Under the pieces are notes generated by a model. It had not been told where the DNA came from. It searched no databases and worked only from the letters and a program-made list of their open reading frames with translations. The translations under genes were made by a program, and so were the position numbers. Positions 7,912-16,584 of a stretch of DNA of 64,000 bases are shown here, in pieces. This DNA comes from Cribrihabitans_A pelagius (lineage in GTDB: Bacteria > Pseudomonadota > Alphaproteobacteria > Rhodobacterales > Rhodobacteraceae). Every line of letters begins with the position of its first letter. The first letter of the stretch is position 1. The stretch spans positions 124,001-188,000 of the forward strand of contig NZ_JBMERR010000003.1 of NCBI RefSeq assembly GCF_048820915.1, written 5' to 3'.

Positions 7912-9458
7912 TGCTCAGTCTCTCCCAGCACGGTTTCGATATAGGCCGCGGGCGCATAGAGCTGCGCGGCGGTGGCCTCGGCGTAGCGGGTGGCGGGCCC
8001 TGCAAAGACGGTGAGCGCAACCAGCCCTGCAAGCAGGGTGAAACAGGCCGCGAAGGGCAGGCGGCGCGGCGCGGGCATCCTGTGCACCTGCATAAGATCA
8101 GGGGCCAGCGGTTCCAGCTGGGCGGGTTCCATGGCAGGGATGGCGTGGGCCTTCCAGAACAGCTGCGAGCCCGCGCGGGCCATGCCCACGATCGTCACCA
8201 GCGAGCCGGTGAGCACCACGCCCCAGATCCAGGGCGCCTGCGCCGCCTCGCGGGTGGCGTCCAGCACCAAGAGCTTGCCGAGGAAGCCCGAGAGCGGCGG
8301 CATTCCCGCCATCGCGATGGCGCCGGTGAAAAACAGCGCCGCGATCAGCGCGGCCTGCGGCATCGGGCTCTGCGCCTCGATCAGGCTGCCCTGGCGCTCG
8401 ATCACCAGGTCGGCGACCAGGAACAGGAGCGCCGCGGCCAGGGTCGAATGCACCAGGTAGTAGAGCGCGGCGGCGGTGGAGGCCTCGGTGAACAGCGAGA
8501 CGGCCGTGAGCAGCGTGCCCATGGAGGTGATGACGCCAAAGGCCATCAGCCGCCCGATGTGGCGCGCGCCGATGATGCCGATGGCGCCGGCCGCCAGCGT
8601 CAGCAGCGCCGCGGGCAGCAGCCAGCTTTCGGTGAGGCCCTGGGTGGCGGCGGTGCCGGGGCCAAAGACCAGGGTGAAGACGCGCAGGATGGCATAGGCG
8701 CCGACCTTGGTCATGATCGCAAACAGCGCCGCCACCGGCATCGGCGCATTGGCGTAAGCCGCGGGCAGCCAGAAGTGCAGCGGCAGCAGCGCCGCCTTGA
8801 TCGCGAAGACCAGGAGCAGCATCGCGGCGCCTGTGCGCAGCAGCGCGGTGCCGCCCGGCGGCAGCTCTGCCACTTTCACCGCGAGATCGGCCATGTTGAG
8901 CGTGCCGGTCACCGCGTAGATGGTGCCGAGCGCAAACAGGAACAGGGTGGAGCCGAGGAGGTTGTAGACCACATATTGCACCCCCGCGGTAAAGCGGCGC
9001 GGGCCGCCGGAGTGGATCATCAGCCCGTAGGAGGCGATCAGCAGGACCTCGAAGAAGACAAAGAGGTTGAAGGCATCGCCGGTCAGGAAGGCGCCAAGGA
9101 TACCCATCAGCTGGAACTGGAACAGCGCGTGGAAGTTGCTGCCCCGCGTATCCCAGCCGGAGCCGATGGCATAAAGCAGCACCGGCAGCGCCAGAAACGA
9201 CGTGAGCACGATCATCATCCCCGCCAGCCGGTCCAGCACCAGCACGATGCCGAAGGGCGCGGGCCAGTCGCCGAGCTCGTAGACCTGAACGGTGCCGTCC
9301 GCTGCCTGTGCGGCGAGGGTGAGCGAGATGGCGGCCAGCAGCACGGTGCTTGCAACCGAGAAGATTCGCTGCAGGTCGAGGTGGTGGCGCACCACCATGA
9401 TGATAAAGGGGGCGACCAGCGCGGGCAGCACCACAGGGGCGATCAGAAGGTGGTTCAT
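7908..9458 (-). CDS. mnhD: Mrp antiporter subunit D
   Basis: A 516-residue integral membrane protein of the complex I NuoM/NuoN-like family, with about 14 helices. Typical elements are the conserved glutamate region FNLFVFFEVLLIASYGLM (about 125-142), FAIKAALLPLHFWLPAAYA with the proton-path Lys (about 218-236) and PPLSGFLGKL (about 388-397). Together with MnhA it is the likely proton-translocating part of the antiporter. It overlaps mnhC (9455-9458) and mnhE (7908-7911) by ATGA. The C-terminal 100 residues after the last core helices are more variable. Confidence 0.95.
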   Translation of the reverse strand: MNHLLIAPVVLPALVAPFIIMVVRHHLDLQRIFSVASTVLLAAISLTLAAQAADGTVQVYELGDWPAPFGIVLVLDRLAGMMIVLTSFLALPVLLYAIGSGWDTRGSNFHALFQFQLMGILGAFLTGDAFNLFVFFEVLLIASYGLMIHSGGPRRFTAGVQYVVYNLLGSTLFLFALGTIYAVTGTLNMADLAVKVAELPPGGTALLRTGAAMLLLVFAIKAALLPLHFWLPAAYANAPMPVAALFAIMTKVGAYAILRVFTLVFGPGTAATQGLTESWLLPAALLTLAAGAIGIIGARHIGRLMAFGVITSMGTLLTAVSLFTEASTAAALYYLVHSTLAAALLFLVADLVIERQGSLIEAQSPMPQAALIAALFFTGAIAMAGMPPLSGFLGKLLVLDATREAAQAPWIWGVVLTGSLVTIVGMARAGSQLFWKAHAIPAMEPAQLEPLAPDLMQVHRMPAPRRLPFAACFTLLAGLVALTVFAGPATRYAEATAAQLYAPAAYIETVLGETEQ

Positions 9459-9808
9459 ACGTCCTCTCCGGCGCCGTCGGGGCCGTGGTCCAGCGCGGTG
9501 CGGTCATCGCGCGACGAAAGATAGGCGCCAAGCGCAATCATCACCACCACCGCGGTCATCCCGAAGGAAATTACAATGGCGGTCAGCACCAGCGCCTGCG
9601 GCAGCGGATCGGTGTAGATCACCTCCTCGTATTTGTTGAGGATTGGCGGCGCGCCGGTCATCAGCCGGCCGGAGGCGAACAGGAACACGTTCACCGCGTA
9701 GGTGATCAGCGACAGGCCGAGGATCACCGGGAAGCTGCGGCGGCGCAGGATCAGGTAGATGCCGGCCGCGGTGAGAATGCCCACGGCCGAGGCGACGAGC
9801 AGTTCCAT
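9455..9808 (-). CDS. mnhC: Mrp antiporter subunit C
   Basis: A 117-residue NuoK-like subunit with three transmembrane helices. Signature stretches are GIYLILRRRSFPVILGLSLI (about 16-35), the segment TYAVNVFLFASG, and DPLPQALVLTAIVISFGMTA (about 67-86). I place the start at ATG 9808 (MELLVASAVGI), two bases after the mnhA stop; the longer open frame upstream lies inside mnhA and is a shadow. Its stop overlaps the mnhD start. Confidence 0.94.
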   Translation of the reverse strand: MELLVASAVGILTAAGIYLILRRRSFPVILGLSLITYAVNVFLFASGRLMTGAPPILNKYEEVIYTDPLPQALVLTAIVISFGMTAVVVMIALGAYLSSRDDRTALDHGPDGAGEDV

Positions 9809-9810
9809 GG

Positions 9811-12672
9811 TCAGCCCTCCGTCCCGGTCTTGGCCGCGTCTTCGCGCGACGGGTTGATGTCCATTGCGTGTTCCGAGCTGGTCCCCGGCTGCCAGGCAAA
9901 GCGTGACAGGCTTTCCAGTGCCAGGAGCACCGCGCCGACCACGGCGAGGAAGACGCCAAGGTCGAACAGCGCCGCGGTGGCCCATTCGAATTCCTGCAGC
10001 GGCTCCCAGTGGATATAGCCGAAGGCGCTGGTCAGGAAGGGCATGCCGTTGAACCAGGCGCCAAGCCCGGTCGCGGCGGCGATCAGCACGCCGGAGCCGA
10101 TGATGGCGTGATAGGGGTAGCGCTGCCGCTCGGTGGCCCAGCCGAAGCCGGAAGCCATATATTGCATGATGATCGCAATCGCCGCGATCAGCCCGGCGAT
10201 GAAGCCGCCGCCGGGCAGGTTGTGGCCGCGGAAGAAGATGAAGGCCGCGACCATCAGCGCCAGCGGCATCATCACCCGCGTCGCCACCACCATCATCAGC
10301 GGATGGCTGTCACCCGCCTGCGGCAGGTCCGGCTTGCGATTGAGCAGGTAGGCCCGGACGCGGGTCGCGAGCACCGCCTCGGTCAGGGCGTAGATCACCA
10401 TGGCGGCAATCCCGAGCACGATGATCTCGCCAAAGGTGTCGTAGCCGCGGAAGTCCACAAGGATCACGTTCACCACATTGGTGCCGCCGCCGCCCTTGTA
10501 GGAATTGGCGAGGTGGTAATCGGAGATTGTGGGGAAGGCGAAGTCGCGCAGCAGCAGCGCATAGACCAGCGCGCCGGTGCCCAGCCCGGCCACCACCGCG
10601 ATGGCGCCGTCGCGCAGCCGGAGGAGCACCGGGGTCTCGACCGGGGTTTCCTTGGGCATGAAGTTCAGGGCCAGCAGCATCAGGATGATGGTCACCACCT
10701 CGACCGAGATCTGGGTCAGCGCCAGATCGGGGGCGGAGAGGTAGTTGAAGGACATCGACACGATCAGGCCAACAATGCCGATCAGCACCAGCGCGATGAG
10801 GCGGTTGCGATGCTTTGCGACGATGAACAGTGTCGCCACCACCAGCGCGAACCAGGCGATCAGCGGGATGTAGCCCGGCTCCTGCACCGCGCGGGTGGCC
10901 GCGGAGAGCGCGCCGCCCTGGAAGGCGAACCAGGCAACCGCCACAGTGAAGGCGACCATCACCGCGGCATAGCGGGTCAGCGCGCCATTGTGCAGCCCGT
11001 CCGTGATCCAGTGGCTGAGGCGGGCGAAACCCCCGATCAGCGCGTCGAAAATGTTCTTGGCCTCGGGGCGCGGCAGGGCGTTCCAGACCCGCTCCAGCGG
11101 CCGGTGCAGCGCCAGCAGGATCAGCCCGCCCAGCACCGCCGCGATGGAGATGTAAAGTGCAGGCGTCAGCCCGTGCCAGAGCTTGAGCGAGTAATAGGGC
11201 AGCTCCCCGCCGCCGATCACCGCGCTGGCGGCGGTCGCCACCATCGGACCTGCGATCTTGGCCGAGGCGAGCCCGATCGCCACCACCAGACCCACCAGAA
11301 AGGCCGGCCCGATCCACATGCCGGTGCCCGGATCATGCGGGTGGCCCGGGTAGTCGTCCCGCCTCGGGCCGAGGAAAACATGGGCGATGTAGCGGAAAGA
11401 ATAGGCTGCCGAAAACAGCGCAGCGATACCTGCGAGCAGCGGCACCATCAGGTGCGAGCCGTTCCAGACGGTGTGGGCCGCCTCCTCCAGCATCATCTCC
11501 TTGGAGAGGAAGCCGTTCAGGGGCGGGATGCCCGCCATCGACAGCGCCGCCACCAGAGCGATGGTGAAGGTAACGGGCATAAGGTGGCGCAGGCCGCCCA
11601 GCCGTTTGATGTCGCGCGAGCCTGCTTCGTGGTCGACGATGCCCGCGGTCATGAACAGCGCTGCCTTGAAGGTCGCGTGATTGATGATGTGGAAAACCGC
11701 GGCCACGGCGGCGATCTTTGTGCCAAAGCCCAGCAGCATGGTGATCAGCCCCAGGTGGCTGACAGTGGAAAACGCCAGGAGCGCCTTCAGGTCGTCCTTG
11801 AACAGCGCAATCACCGCGCCGAGCAGCATGGTCACTAGGCCGGTGGTGGCAACGATGTAGAACCACTCCGGTGTGCCTGCAAGAACCGGCCAGAGCCGCG
11901 CCATCAGGAACAGCCCCGCCTTCACCATGGTGGCGGAATGCAGATAGGCCGAGACCGGCGTGGGGGCTGCCATTGCATGCGGCAGCCAAAAGTGGAACGG
12001 GAACTGCGCCGATTTGGCAAAGCAGCCCAGGAGGATCAGGATCAGCGCCGGCAGGTAAAGCGGCGAGGCCTGGATCGCCTCCTTCTGCAAGAGAATCTCG
12101 CTCAGGTCATAGGAGCCCGCGATATGGCCGAGGATCAGCATCCCCGCGATCATCGCCAGCCCGCCGCCGCCGGTCACCGTCAGCGCCATGCGCGCGCCCT
12201 GGCGGCCTTCGGGCAGGTGCTTCCAGTAGCCTATCAGCAGGAAAGACGACAACGAGGTGAGCTCCCAGAACACCAGCAGAAGCAGGATGTTATTGGACAA
12301 CACAATGCCGACCATCGCGCCCTGGAACAGCAGCAGGTAGCTGAAGAACTGCCCCATCGGATCCTCGCGCGACAGGTAAAAGCGCGCATATAGGATAATC
12401 AGCAGGCCAATGCCGAGGATCATCGCGGCAAAGAGGAAGCCCAGCCCGTCGAGGAAGAAATGCGCATTGAGCCCGAGCGCGGGCAGCCAGTCGACCGCCG
12501 CATGCACGGTTTCGCCGCGGAAGATGGTGGGGATATGCAGCATCAGGCCGATGAAGGCGAGCAGGCTGGTGAGCCCCGCCGCGGCGGCGGCGGCATTGCG
12601 CCCGGCGCGGATCAGCAGAGCGGGAAAGACGGCTCCGAGAAAGGGCAGGGCCGCAATCAGAAACAGGGACAC
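9811..12672 (-). CDS. mnhA: Mrp antiporter subunit A fused to subunit B
   Basis: A 953-residue protein combining MnhA (NuoL-like core plus the MnhA-specific C-terminal extension, about 1-790) and MnhB (from about 800: RVMMPLALMVAAFIFFRGHN, then LPGGGFIAGL). The NuoL-like core has the family pattern FWELTSLSSFLLIGYW (about 130-145) and FHFWLPHAMAAPTPVSAYLH (about 226-245), with the conserved Glu and Lys/His residues of the proton channel. Such A-B fusions are common in alphaproteobacteria (PhaAB type). It is the first gene of the minus-strand operon mnhA-C-D-E-F-G, which exports Na+ or K+ in exchange for protons, useful in seawater and at alkaline pH. Confidence 0.95.
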   Translation of the reverse strand: MSLFLIAALPFLGAVFPALLIRAGRNAAAAAAGLTSLLAFIGLMLHIPTIFRGETVHAAVDWLPALGLNAHFFLDGLGFLFAAMILGIGLLIILYARFYLSREDPMGQFFSYLLLFQGAMVGIVLSNNILLLLVFWELTSLSSFLLIGYWKHLPEGRQGARMALTVTGGGGLAMIAGMLILGHIAGSYDLSEILLQKEAIQASPLYLPALILILLGCFAKSAQFPFHFWLPHAMAAPTPVSAYLHSATMVKAGLFLMARLWPVLAGTPEWFYIVATTGLVTMLLGAVIALFKDDLKALLAFSTVSHLGLITMLLGFGTKIAAVAAVFHIINHATFKAALFMTAGIVDHEAGSRDIKRLGGLRHLMPVTFTIALVAALSMAGIPPLNGFLSKEMMLEEAAHTVWNGSHLMVPLLAGIAALFSAAYSFRYIAHVFLGPRRDDYPGHPHDPGTGMWIGPAFLVGLVVAIGLASAKIAGPMVATAASAVIGGGELPYYSLKLWHGLTPALYISIAAVLGGLILLALHRPLERVWNALPRPEAKNIFDALIGGFARLSHWITDGLHNGALTRYAAVMVAFTVAVAWFAFQGGALSAATRAVQEPGYIPLIAWFALVVATLFIVAKHRNRLIALVLIGIVGLIVSMSFNYLSAPDLALTQISVEVVTIILMLLALNFMPKETPVETPVLLRLRDGAIAVVAGLGTGALVYALLLRDFAFPTISDYHLANSYKGGGGTNVVNVILVDFRGYDTFGEIIVLGIAAMVIYALTEAVLATRVRAYLLNRKPDLPQAGDSHPLMMVVATRVMMPLALMVAAFIFFRGHNLPGGGFIAGLIAAIAIIMQYMASGFGWATERQRYPYHAIIGSGVLIAAATGLGAWFNGMPFLTSAFGYIHWEPLQEFEWATAALFDLGVFLAVVGAVLLALESLSRFAWQPGTSSEHAMDINPSREDAAKTGTEG

Positions 12673-12953
12673 GTGCAGTTCTCCGGTTTGGGATTGGCGC
12701 GTTTGACGTATTTGCTAAGCAATTTTTGGTCCCAGAGCCACCCCGGCCGCCCTGCCTGCGCGCATATTCCGCAGGCGGGCGGTAATAATTTTCTGTCTTT
12801 CCTGCTATTTGGGGCGCTGCGCCTTTGTTGACAAGAACTTGATGAGCGAAACAGCTTCGCATGAGTGGCGCGTTTCTTTTGCCGCAGGCTAGGATGGAGT
12901 CGGGCGCGGCCCGGCGGCTGGCGCGGGGCGGTATCGCGATGGGGGCGACGCTT
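12673..12953. promoter_or_regulatory. Divergent intergenic region between mnhA and the rhodanese gene
   Basis: About 280 bases, clearly richer in A+T than the flanking genes, between an operon reading left and a gene reading right. It must hold the mnhA promoter. A short palindrome, TTGCTAAGCAA, lies at about 12711-12721, close to mnhA. No confident -35/-10 pair or riboswitch fold was recognised. The right part may be coding if the rhodanese gene starts further upstream (in-frame ATGs at 12861, 12894 and 12939). Confidence 0.45.
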
Positions 12954-13433
12954 ATGGCAGAGAGAGCGCGGAACGGGTCCGCAAATCTGTGGCCGCGGCG
13001 TCGGCTGCTGACGCTTGGCGGCGCGGCGGTGCTGGCGGGGGCGGGCGGCTGGTGGCTGCGCGGCCAGCCGCCGCGGCACGGCCAGCCGCGGCTCGGCGCG
13101 GATCAGGCCTGGGCGCGGGTGCAGGCGGGCACGCTCTTGCTGGCCGACATCCGCCGCCCGGAGGAGTGGCGCGCCACCGGTGTGCCCGCGGGCAGCCGTC
13201 CGATCGACATGCGGCGCGCGGATTTTGCCGCGGCGGTGCGGGCGGCTGCCGGGGACGCTGGAGTGCCGGTGGCGCTGATCTGCGCCCGCGGCGTGCGCTC
13301 GGCCCGCATGGTGCGGGCGCTGGCTGCGGCGGGTTTCTCCACCATCGCGGATGTGCCCGAGGGCATGCTGGGCTCAGCCGCCGGCCCGGGCTGGATTGCG
13401 CGCGGCCTGCCGGTGGTGCCATGGCGGGCCTGA
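12954..13433 (+). CDS. Exported rhodanese-domain protein
   Basis: A single-domain rhodanese-like protein of about 160 residues behind a likely Tat-type signal (PRRRLLTLGGAAVLAGAGGW, about 14-33), so it probably acts in the periplasm or is membrane-tethered. The catalytic-loop Cys is in LICARGVRSARM, consistent with a sulfur-transfer site, and LLADIRRPEEWRATG is the usual rhodanese opening. The start is uncertain: in-frame ATGs lie at 12861, 12894, 12939 and 12954, and I chose the one that gives a normal-length signal peptide. The next gene begins about 20 bases downstream, so the two are probably co-transcribed. Sulfur donor and acceptor are unknown. Confidence 0.78.
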   Translation: MAERARNGSANLWPRRRLLTLGGAAVLAGAGGWWLRGQPPRHGQPRLGADQAWARVQAGTLLLADIRRPEEWRATGVPAGSRPIDMRRADFAAAVRAAAGDAGVPVALICARGVRSARMVRALAAAGFSTIADVPEGMLGSAAGPGWIARGLPVVPWRA

Positions 13434-13453
13434 GGGTGGCGGCCGTGGCAGCG

Positions 13454-14305
13454 ATGAAGGCGCTGGCGCTGGCCCTGTGCGGCGTGGTGGCAGCGGCGCC
13501 GCCCCGGGTGGAGGCTTGCGGCGGGCCGGAGGGCCTGTGCGAGGCGGCGCGCGGCGGCTACCGCATCCTGCTGCCGGACGGGCACGGGCCGGAGGCAGAG
13601 ACGCCGGTGGTGATGTTTCTGCACGGCTATGGCGGCAGCAGCGCGCAGGTGGTCGGCAACCGGGCGCTGGCGGACGGGCTGGCGGCGCGCGGCTTTGCCC
13701 TGATCGCGCCGGAGGGCAGCCTGCGCGGCTCCGCCTCGGGCGGCAGCGGCGGCGGGCGGCGGTCCTGGGTATTCGGCCCGTTCTGGGAAGGCCGGGACGA
13801 GGCCGCCTTTTTTGCCGGGGTGATCAAGGATGCCGCGGTGCGGTTCGGCACCTCGCGGCGGCAGACGGTGCTGGCGGGGTTTTCCTCCGGCGCTTTCATG
13901 GTGCATTATCTGGCCTGCCGCCATCCGCAGGCGTTTGCCGCTTATGCGCCTGTCTCCGGCGCCTTCTGGCGGCCGCAGCCCGAAGCCTGCGCGGGGCCGG
14001 TGCGGCTGTTGCACAGCCACGGCTGGATCGATGCGGTGGTGCCGCTGGAGGGGCGGATACTCGGCGGCGGCCGCTACCGGCAGGGTGATGTCTTTGCCGC
14101 GCTGGAGCTGTGGCGCCGGACCAATGGCTGCGCCAGCCACGCCCCGGCGCAAAGCTGGCGCGCGGCAGGCGCGCTGCGCCGCCGCTGGGACTGCGCGCCC
14201 GGGGCGGAGATTGGCCTGGTGCTGTTCGAGGGCGGCCACCGAATCCCCGAAGCCTGGCCCGGCTGGCTGGCGGAGTGGCTGGCGAAGACGGAAGCCCTGC
14301 GCTGA
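13454..14305 (+). CDS. Exported esterase of the PHB-depolymerase/LpqC family
   Basis: A 283-residue alpha/beta hydrolase with an N-terminal signal peptide (MKALALALCGVVAAAPP). VVMFLHGYGGSS (about 44-55) forms the oxyanion-hole strand, GFSSGAF (about 137-143) holds the nucleophilic Ser, and LFEGGHRIP near the end holds the catalytic His. The family includes secreted poly(3-hydroxybutyrate) depolymerases and feruloyl esterases; the natural substrate is not evident. The start at 13454 is preferred for its signal peptide; ATG 13421, which would overlap the rhodanese gene, is the alternative. Co-location with an exported rhodanese is unexplained. Confidence 0.8.
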   Translation: MKALALALCGVVAAAPPRVEACGGPEGLCEAARGGYRILLPDGHGPEAETPVVMFLHGYGGSSAQVVGNRALADGLAARGFALIAPEGSLRGSASGGSGGGRRSWVFGPFWEGRDEAAFFAGVIKDAAVRFGTSRRQTVLAGFSSGAFMVHYLACRHPQAFAAYAPVSGAFWRPQPEACAGPVRLLHSHGWIDAVVPLEGRILGGGRYRQGDVFAALELWRRTNGCASHAPAQSWRAAGALRRRWDCAPGAEIGLVLFEGGHRIPEAWPGWLAEWLAKTEALR

Positions 14306-14700
14306 GGCGCTTCGCGCCGCAATAGCCGCGTCGGGCCGCGGCCGCGGCCGGGGCACTCACGCGTCTTGCCGTGCAAATCACGGATTTGCACGGAAGCCTT
14401 GGGCCGGGCCGCGCGCCGCAGGGCGCGCGGAGGGCGGCGTGCGCCGCCCGGTCCGGTGGCCGGCGGAGTGCCATCGGCGGCGGATTGGGGACGACGACAA
14501 GCTGGATCACGGGTGCGCGCCGCGCCGCGCGGCGCGCGGCCCAAGGCCGCCAGGGATGCTCCGGCAAGGCCGGTGCAGCGCGCGGGCGCGGGAGGGTTTG
14601 CTGGGCCGGTGCGGTTGGCTGGAATGCGGCTTGGTAGCAGGGCCTTGACCGGCAGACCTCAGCCAGCCCCTCGCGGGCTGCGGAGGGCCGGCGGTTGCGA
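14306..14700. repeat. Non-coding region packed with nested inverted repeats
   Basis: This 395-base gap lies between two genes that end towards each other and holds no supportable gene. It contains an 11-bp perfect hairpin (CCGTGCAAATC at 14369-14379 with GATTTGCACGG at 14383-14393). A 9-bp hairpin follows (CCGCGCGCC at 14409-14417 with GGCGCGCGG at 14422-14430), then GGCGGCG-TG-CGCCGCC near 14433-14448. A long-range pair links 14397-14418 with 14530-14546 (17 of 17 bases after allowing a five-base insertion). Transcription from both sides converges here, so it may act as a bidirectional terminator. The right-hand 150 bases show nothing I recognise. Confidence 0.6.
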
Positions 14701-16584
14701 TTACTCGGCGGCGGCGCGGGCGGAGGCGCCGTCGAGGAAGGCCTTCATCTCTGCGCGTGCAGCCCGTGCGGCGCGGGTGATCTGCGGTTCGGCAAAGACC
14801 TCGCGGGTGCCCATCAGCGCATGGATGCGGTTCTTGGCCTTCACCCCCGAAAGCGCCGAAAGCGGCACCGCGAGCACCAGCGACAGAGCGATCGGCGCGA
14901 GCCAGAGGGAGACCGCGCCTGCGAGGATGCCGGCCCAGAGCGCGAAGCCGCTCACCGTCTCCAGCGCGTGCACCTTCGCGAGCGTTGTCCAGCCGTAGCT
15001 GCCGCCATCGCGCGCCTGCGGCTCCCAGCCGCGCTGCAGGCCGAGCGCGGTGCGGAACACGGCGATCATCTGCTGCACCATCAGGATCGGCGCATAGAGC
15101 ACCGCAAGCAGGATCTCGGCCAGCACCGAGAGGGCAAACTGAGCGGGCCCGCCATAGTCCTGAAATCGGCTGCCGGAGAGCGGCAGCGCGGCGGCGGCCA
15201 GCAGTTTCGGGGCCAGCAGCATCGCGTAGATCAGCAGGATCACCAGAACGTGGCGCGGCTCGGACATGTCAGGCCAGGAGGGGCGGAAGGGGTTGGTTTC
15301 GCTGAAGTAGCTGATGACCGAGGATTCCTCGTTGCGGCCGATCACCGCCCAGAGCACTAGGAGCGCAAACCAGACCGGCGCCATCAGATAGCCGATCGCG
15401 CCTGCAAACAGGTGAAACCGCGAGATCGCCCGGAAGCCTTTGGCATGCAGAAGGTTCAGGTGCTGCAGGTTGCCCTGGCACCAGCGCCGGTCACGCAGGA
15501 TGTGGTCGATCAGCGTCGGCGGGGTTTCCTCGTAGGAGCCGCGGATGCGGGGCAGGAAGCGCACGCTCCAGCCCGCCCGGCGCAGCAGGCCTGCTTCGAC
15601 GAAATCGTGGCTCATGATCAGCTTCTCGCCGCCGCCGAAGCGCGAGCGCAGCAGCGGCAGGCCGGCGCAGGCGGCAAAGGCGCGGGTGCGGATAATCGCG
15701 TTGTGGCCCCAGTAGTTGCCCTCGTGGCCGGCCCAGCGGGCGAGGCCCTCGGCCAGGGCAAGGCCATAGACGCCGTTGGCGAACTGCTGCATGCGGCCAA
15801 AGACCGACTGCGCGCCGATGAGCTGCGGATAGCTCTGGATCAGCCCGGCGCTTGGGTCGCGCGACAGCGCGTCGGCCAGCTGCGCGATTGCGCGGCCGGT
15901 CATCAGGCTGTCGGCGTCGAGCACCAGCATGGCGTCGTAGCCCGCGCCCCAGCGGCGCACCCAGTCGGAGATGTTGCCGACCTTGCGGCCGGCATTGTCG
16001 GCGCGGCGGCGGTAGTAGAGCTCGGCGCCCGGCGGCAGCATGCTGCGCAGCGCCTCGACGCTGGCGCGCTCCTGTTCGGCAATCGCGTCATCGCGGGTAT
16101 CGGACAGGATGAACATGGAATAATCGTGGAGGCCGCCGCGGCCATGCAGCTCCTGCAGCATGGTCTGGGCGTTGCCCAGCACGTACCAGGGCACCTCGTT
16201 GTAGACCGGCACCAGCAGCGCCACCTTCAGCGGCTGCACCGGGCCGCGGCCGGTGGACTTGCGGCGCTGCGACAATCCGTGAAGGCCGAGCAGCACGGTC
16301 GAAACCGTGAAGCTGATCCAGAAGAAGTTGAAGGCGATGAGTGCCAGGAGGATGATCTCCAGCACCGAGGTTCCGCCGGCCGTAAACCAGCCGTGCATCA
16401 CCCAGGTCAGCGCCGCGGTGGCGGCCATCGCGGGCGAGAACGCCAGGATGCGCCACAACGAGACCTGGCTGGGGGCGGCATCGCCCGGTGCCGCGCTGTC
16501 CCGGAACCCGGTGCTGAAGTCCTGGGCCGGCATCGCCAGCGGTTGTTCGGGAGGCATCAGATTGGTGCCGTTCATTCTGTCCAC
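14701..16584 (-). CDS. opgH: Glucans biosynthesis glucosyltransferase OpgH (MdoH)
   Basis: A 627-residue inner-membrane family 2 glycosyltransferase that polymerises glucose from UDP-glucose into osmoregulated periplasmic glucans and passes the chain across the membrane. Visible are two N-terminal transmembrane helices (about 50-105), the cytoplasmic catalytic domain with MLVLDADSLMTG (about 215-226) and the processivity motif RDRRWCQGN (about 355-363), and a C-terminal membrane block. It is shorter than the 847-residue E. coli protein, mainly at the N terminus. Its start overlaps the end of opgG by 13 bases. It is the last gene of the operon TPR-opgC-opgG-opgH. Confidence 0.95.
   Translation of the reverse strand: MDRMNGTNLMPPEQPLAMPAQDFSTGFRDSAAPGDAAPSQVSLWRILAFSPAMAATAALTWVMHGWFTAGGTSVLEIILLALIAFNFFWISFTVSTVLLGLHGLSQRRKSTGRGPVQPLKVALLVPVYNEVPWYVLGNAQTMLQELHGRGGLHDYSMFILSDTRDDAIAEQERASVEALRSMLPPGAELYYRRRADNAGRKVGNISDWVRRWGAGYDAMLVLDADSLMTGRAIAQLADALSRDPSAGLIQSYPQLIGAQSVFGRMQQFANGVYGLALAEGLARWAGHEGNYWGHNAIIRTRAFAACAGLPLLRSRFGGGEKLIMSHDFVEAGLLRRAGWSVRFLPRIRGSYEETPPTLIDHILRDRRWCQGNLQHLNLLHAKGFRAISRFHLFAGAIGYLMAPVWFALLVLWAVIGRNEESSVISYFSETNPFRPSWPDMSEPRHVLVILLIYAMLLAPKLLAAAALPLSGSRFQDYGGPAQFALSVLAEILLAVLYAPILMVQQMIAVFRTALGLQRGWEPQARDGGSYGWTTLAKVHALETVSGFALWAGILAGAVSLWLAPIALSLVLAVPLSALSGVKAKNRIHALMGTREVFAEPQITRAARAARAEMKAFLDGASARAAAE

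Noticed and set aside
10009..11838. 609-codon open frame on the plus strand opposite mnhA (and similar long frames opposite mnhD and selD)
   Set aside because: They lie wholly antisense to well-supported membrane or enzyme genes, are rich in Arg/His/Gln/Gly as expected of shadows in high-GC DNA, and show no family similarity.
14306..14700. Possible transfer RNA or structured RNA gene
   Set aside because: Stems are perfect palindromes of unequal spacing and no cloverleaf, T-arm or anticodon loop could be assembled.
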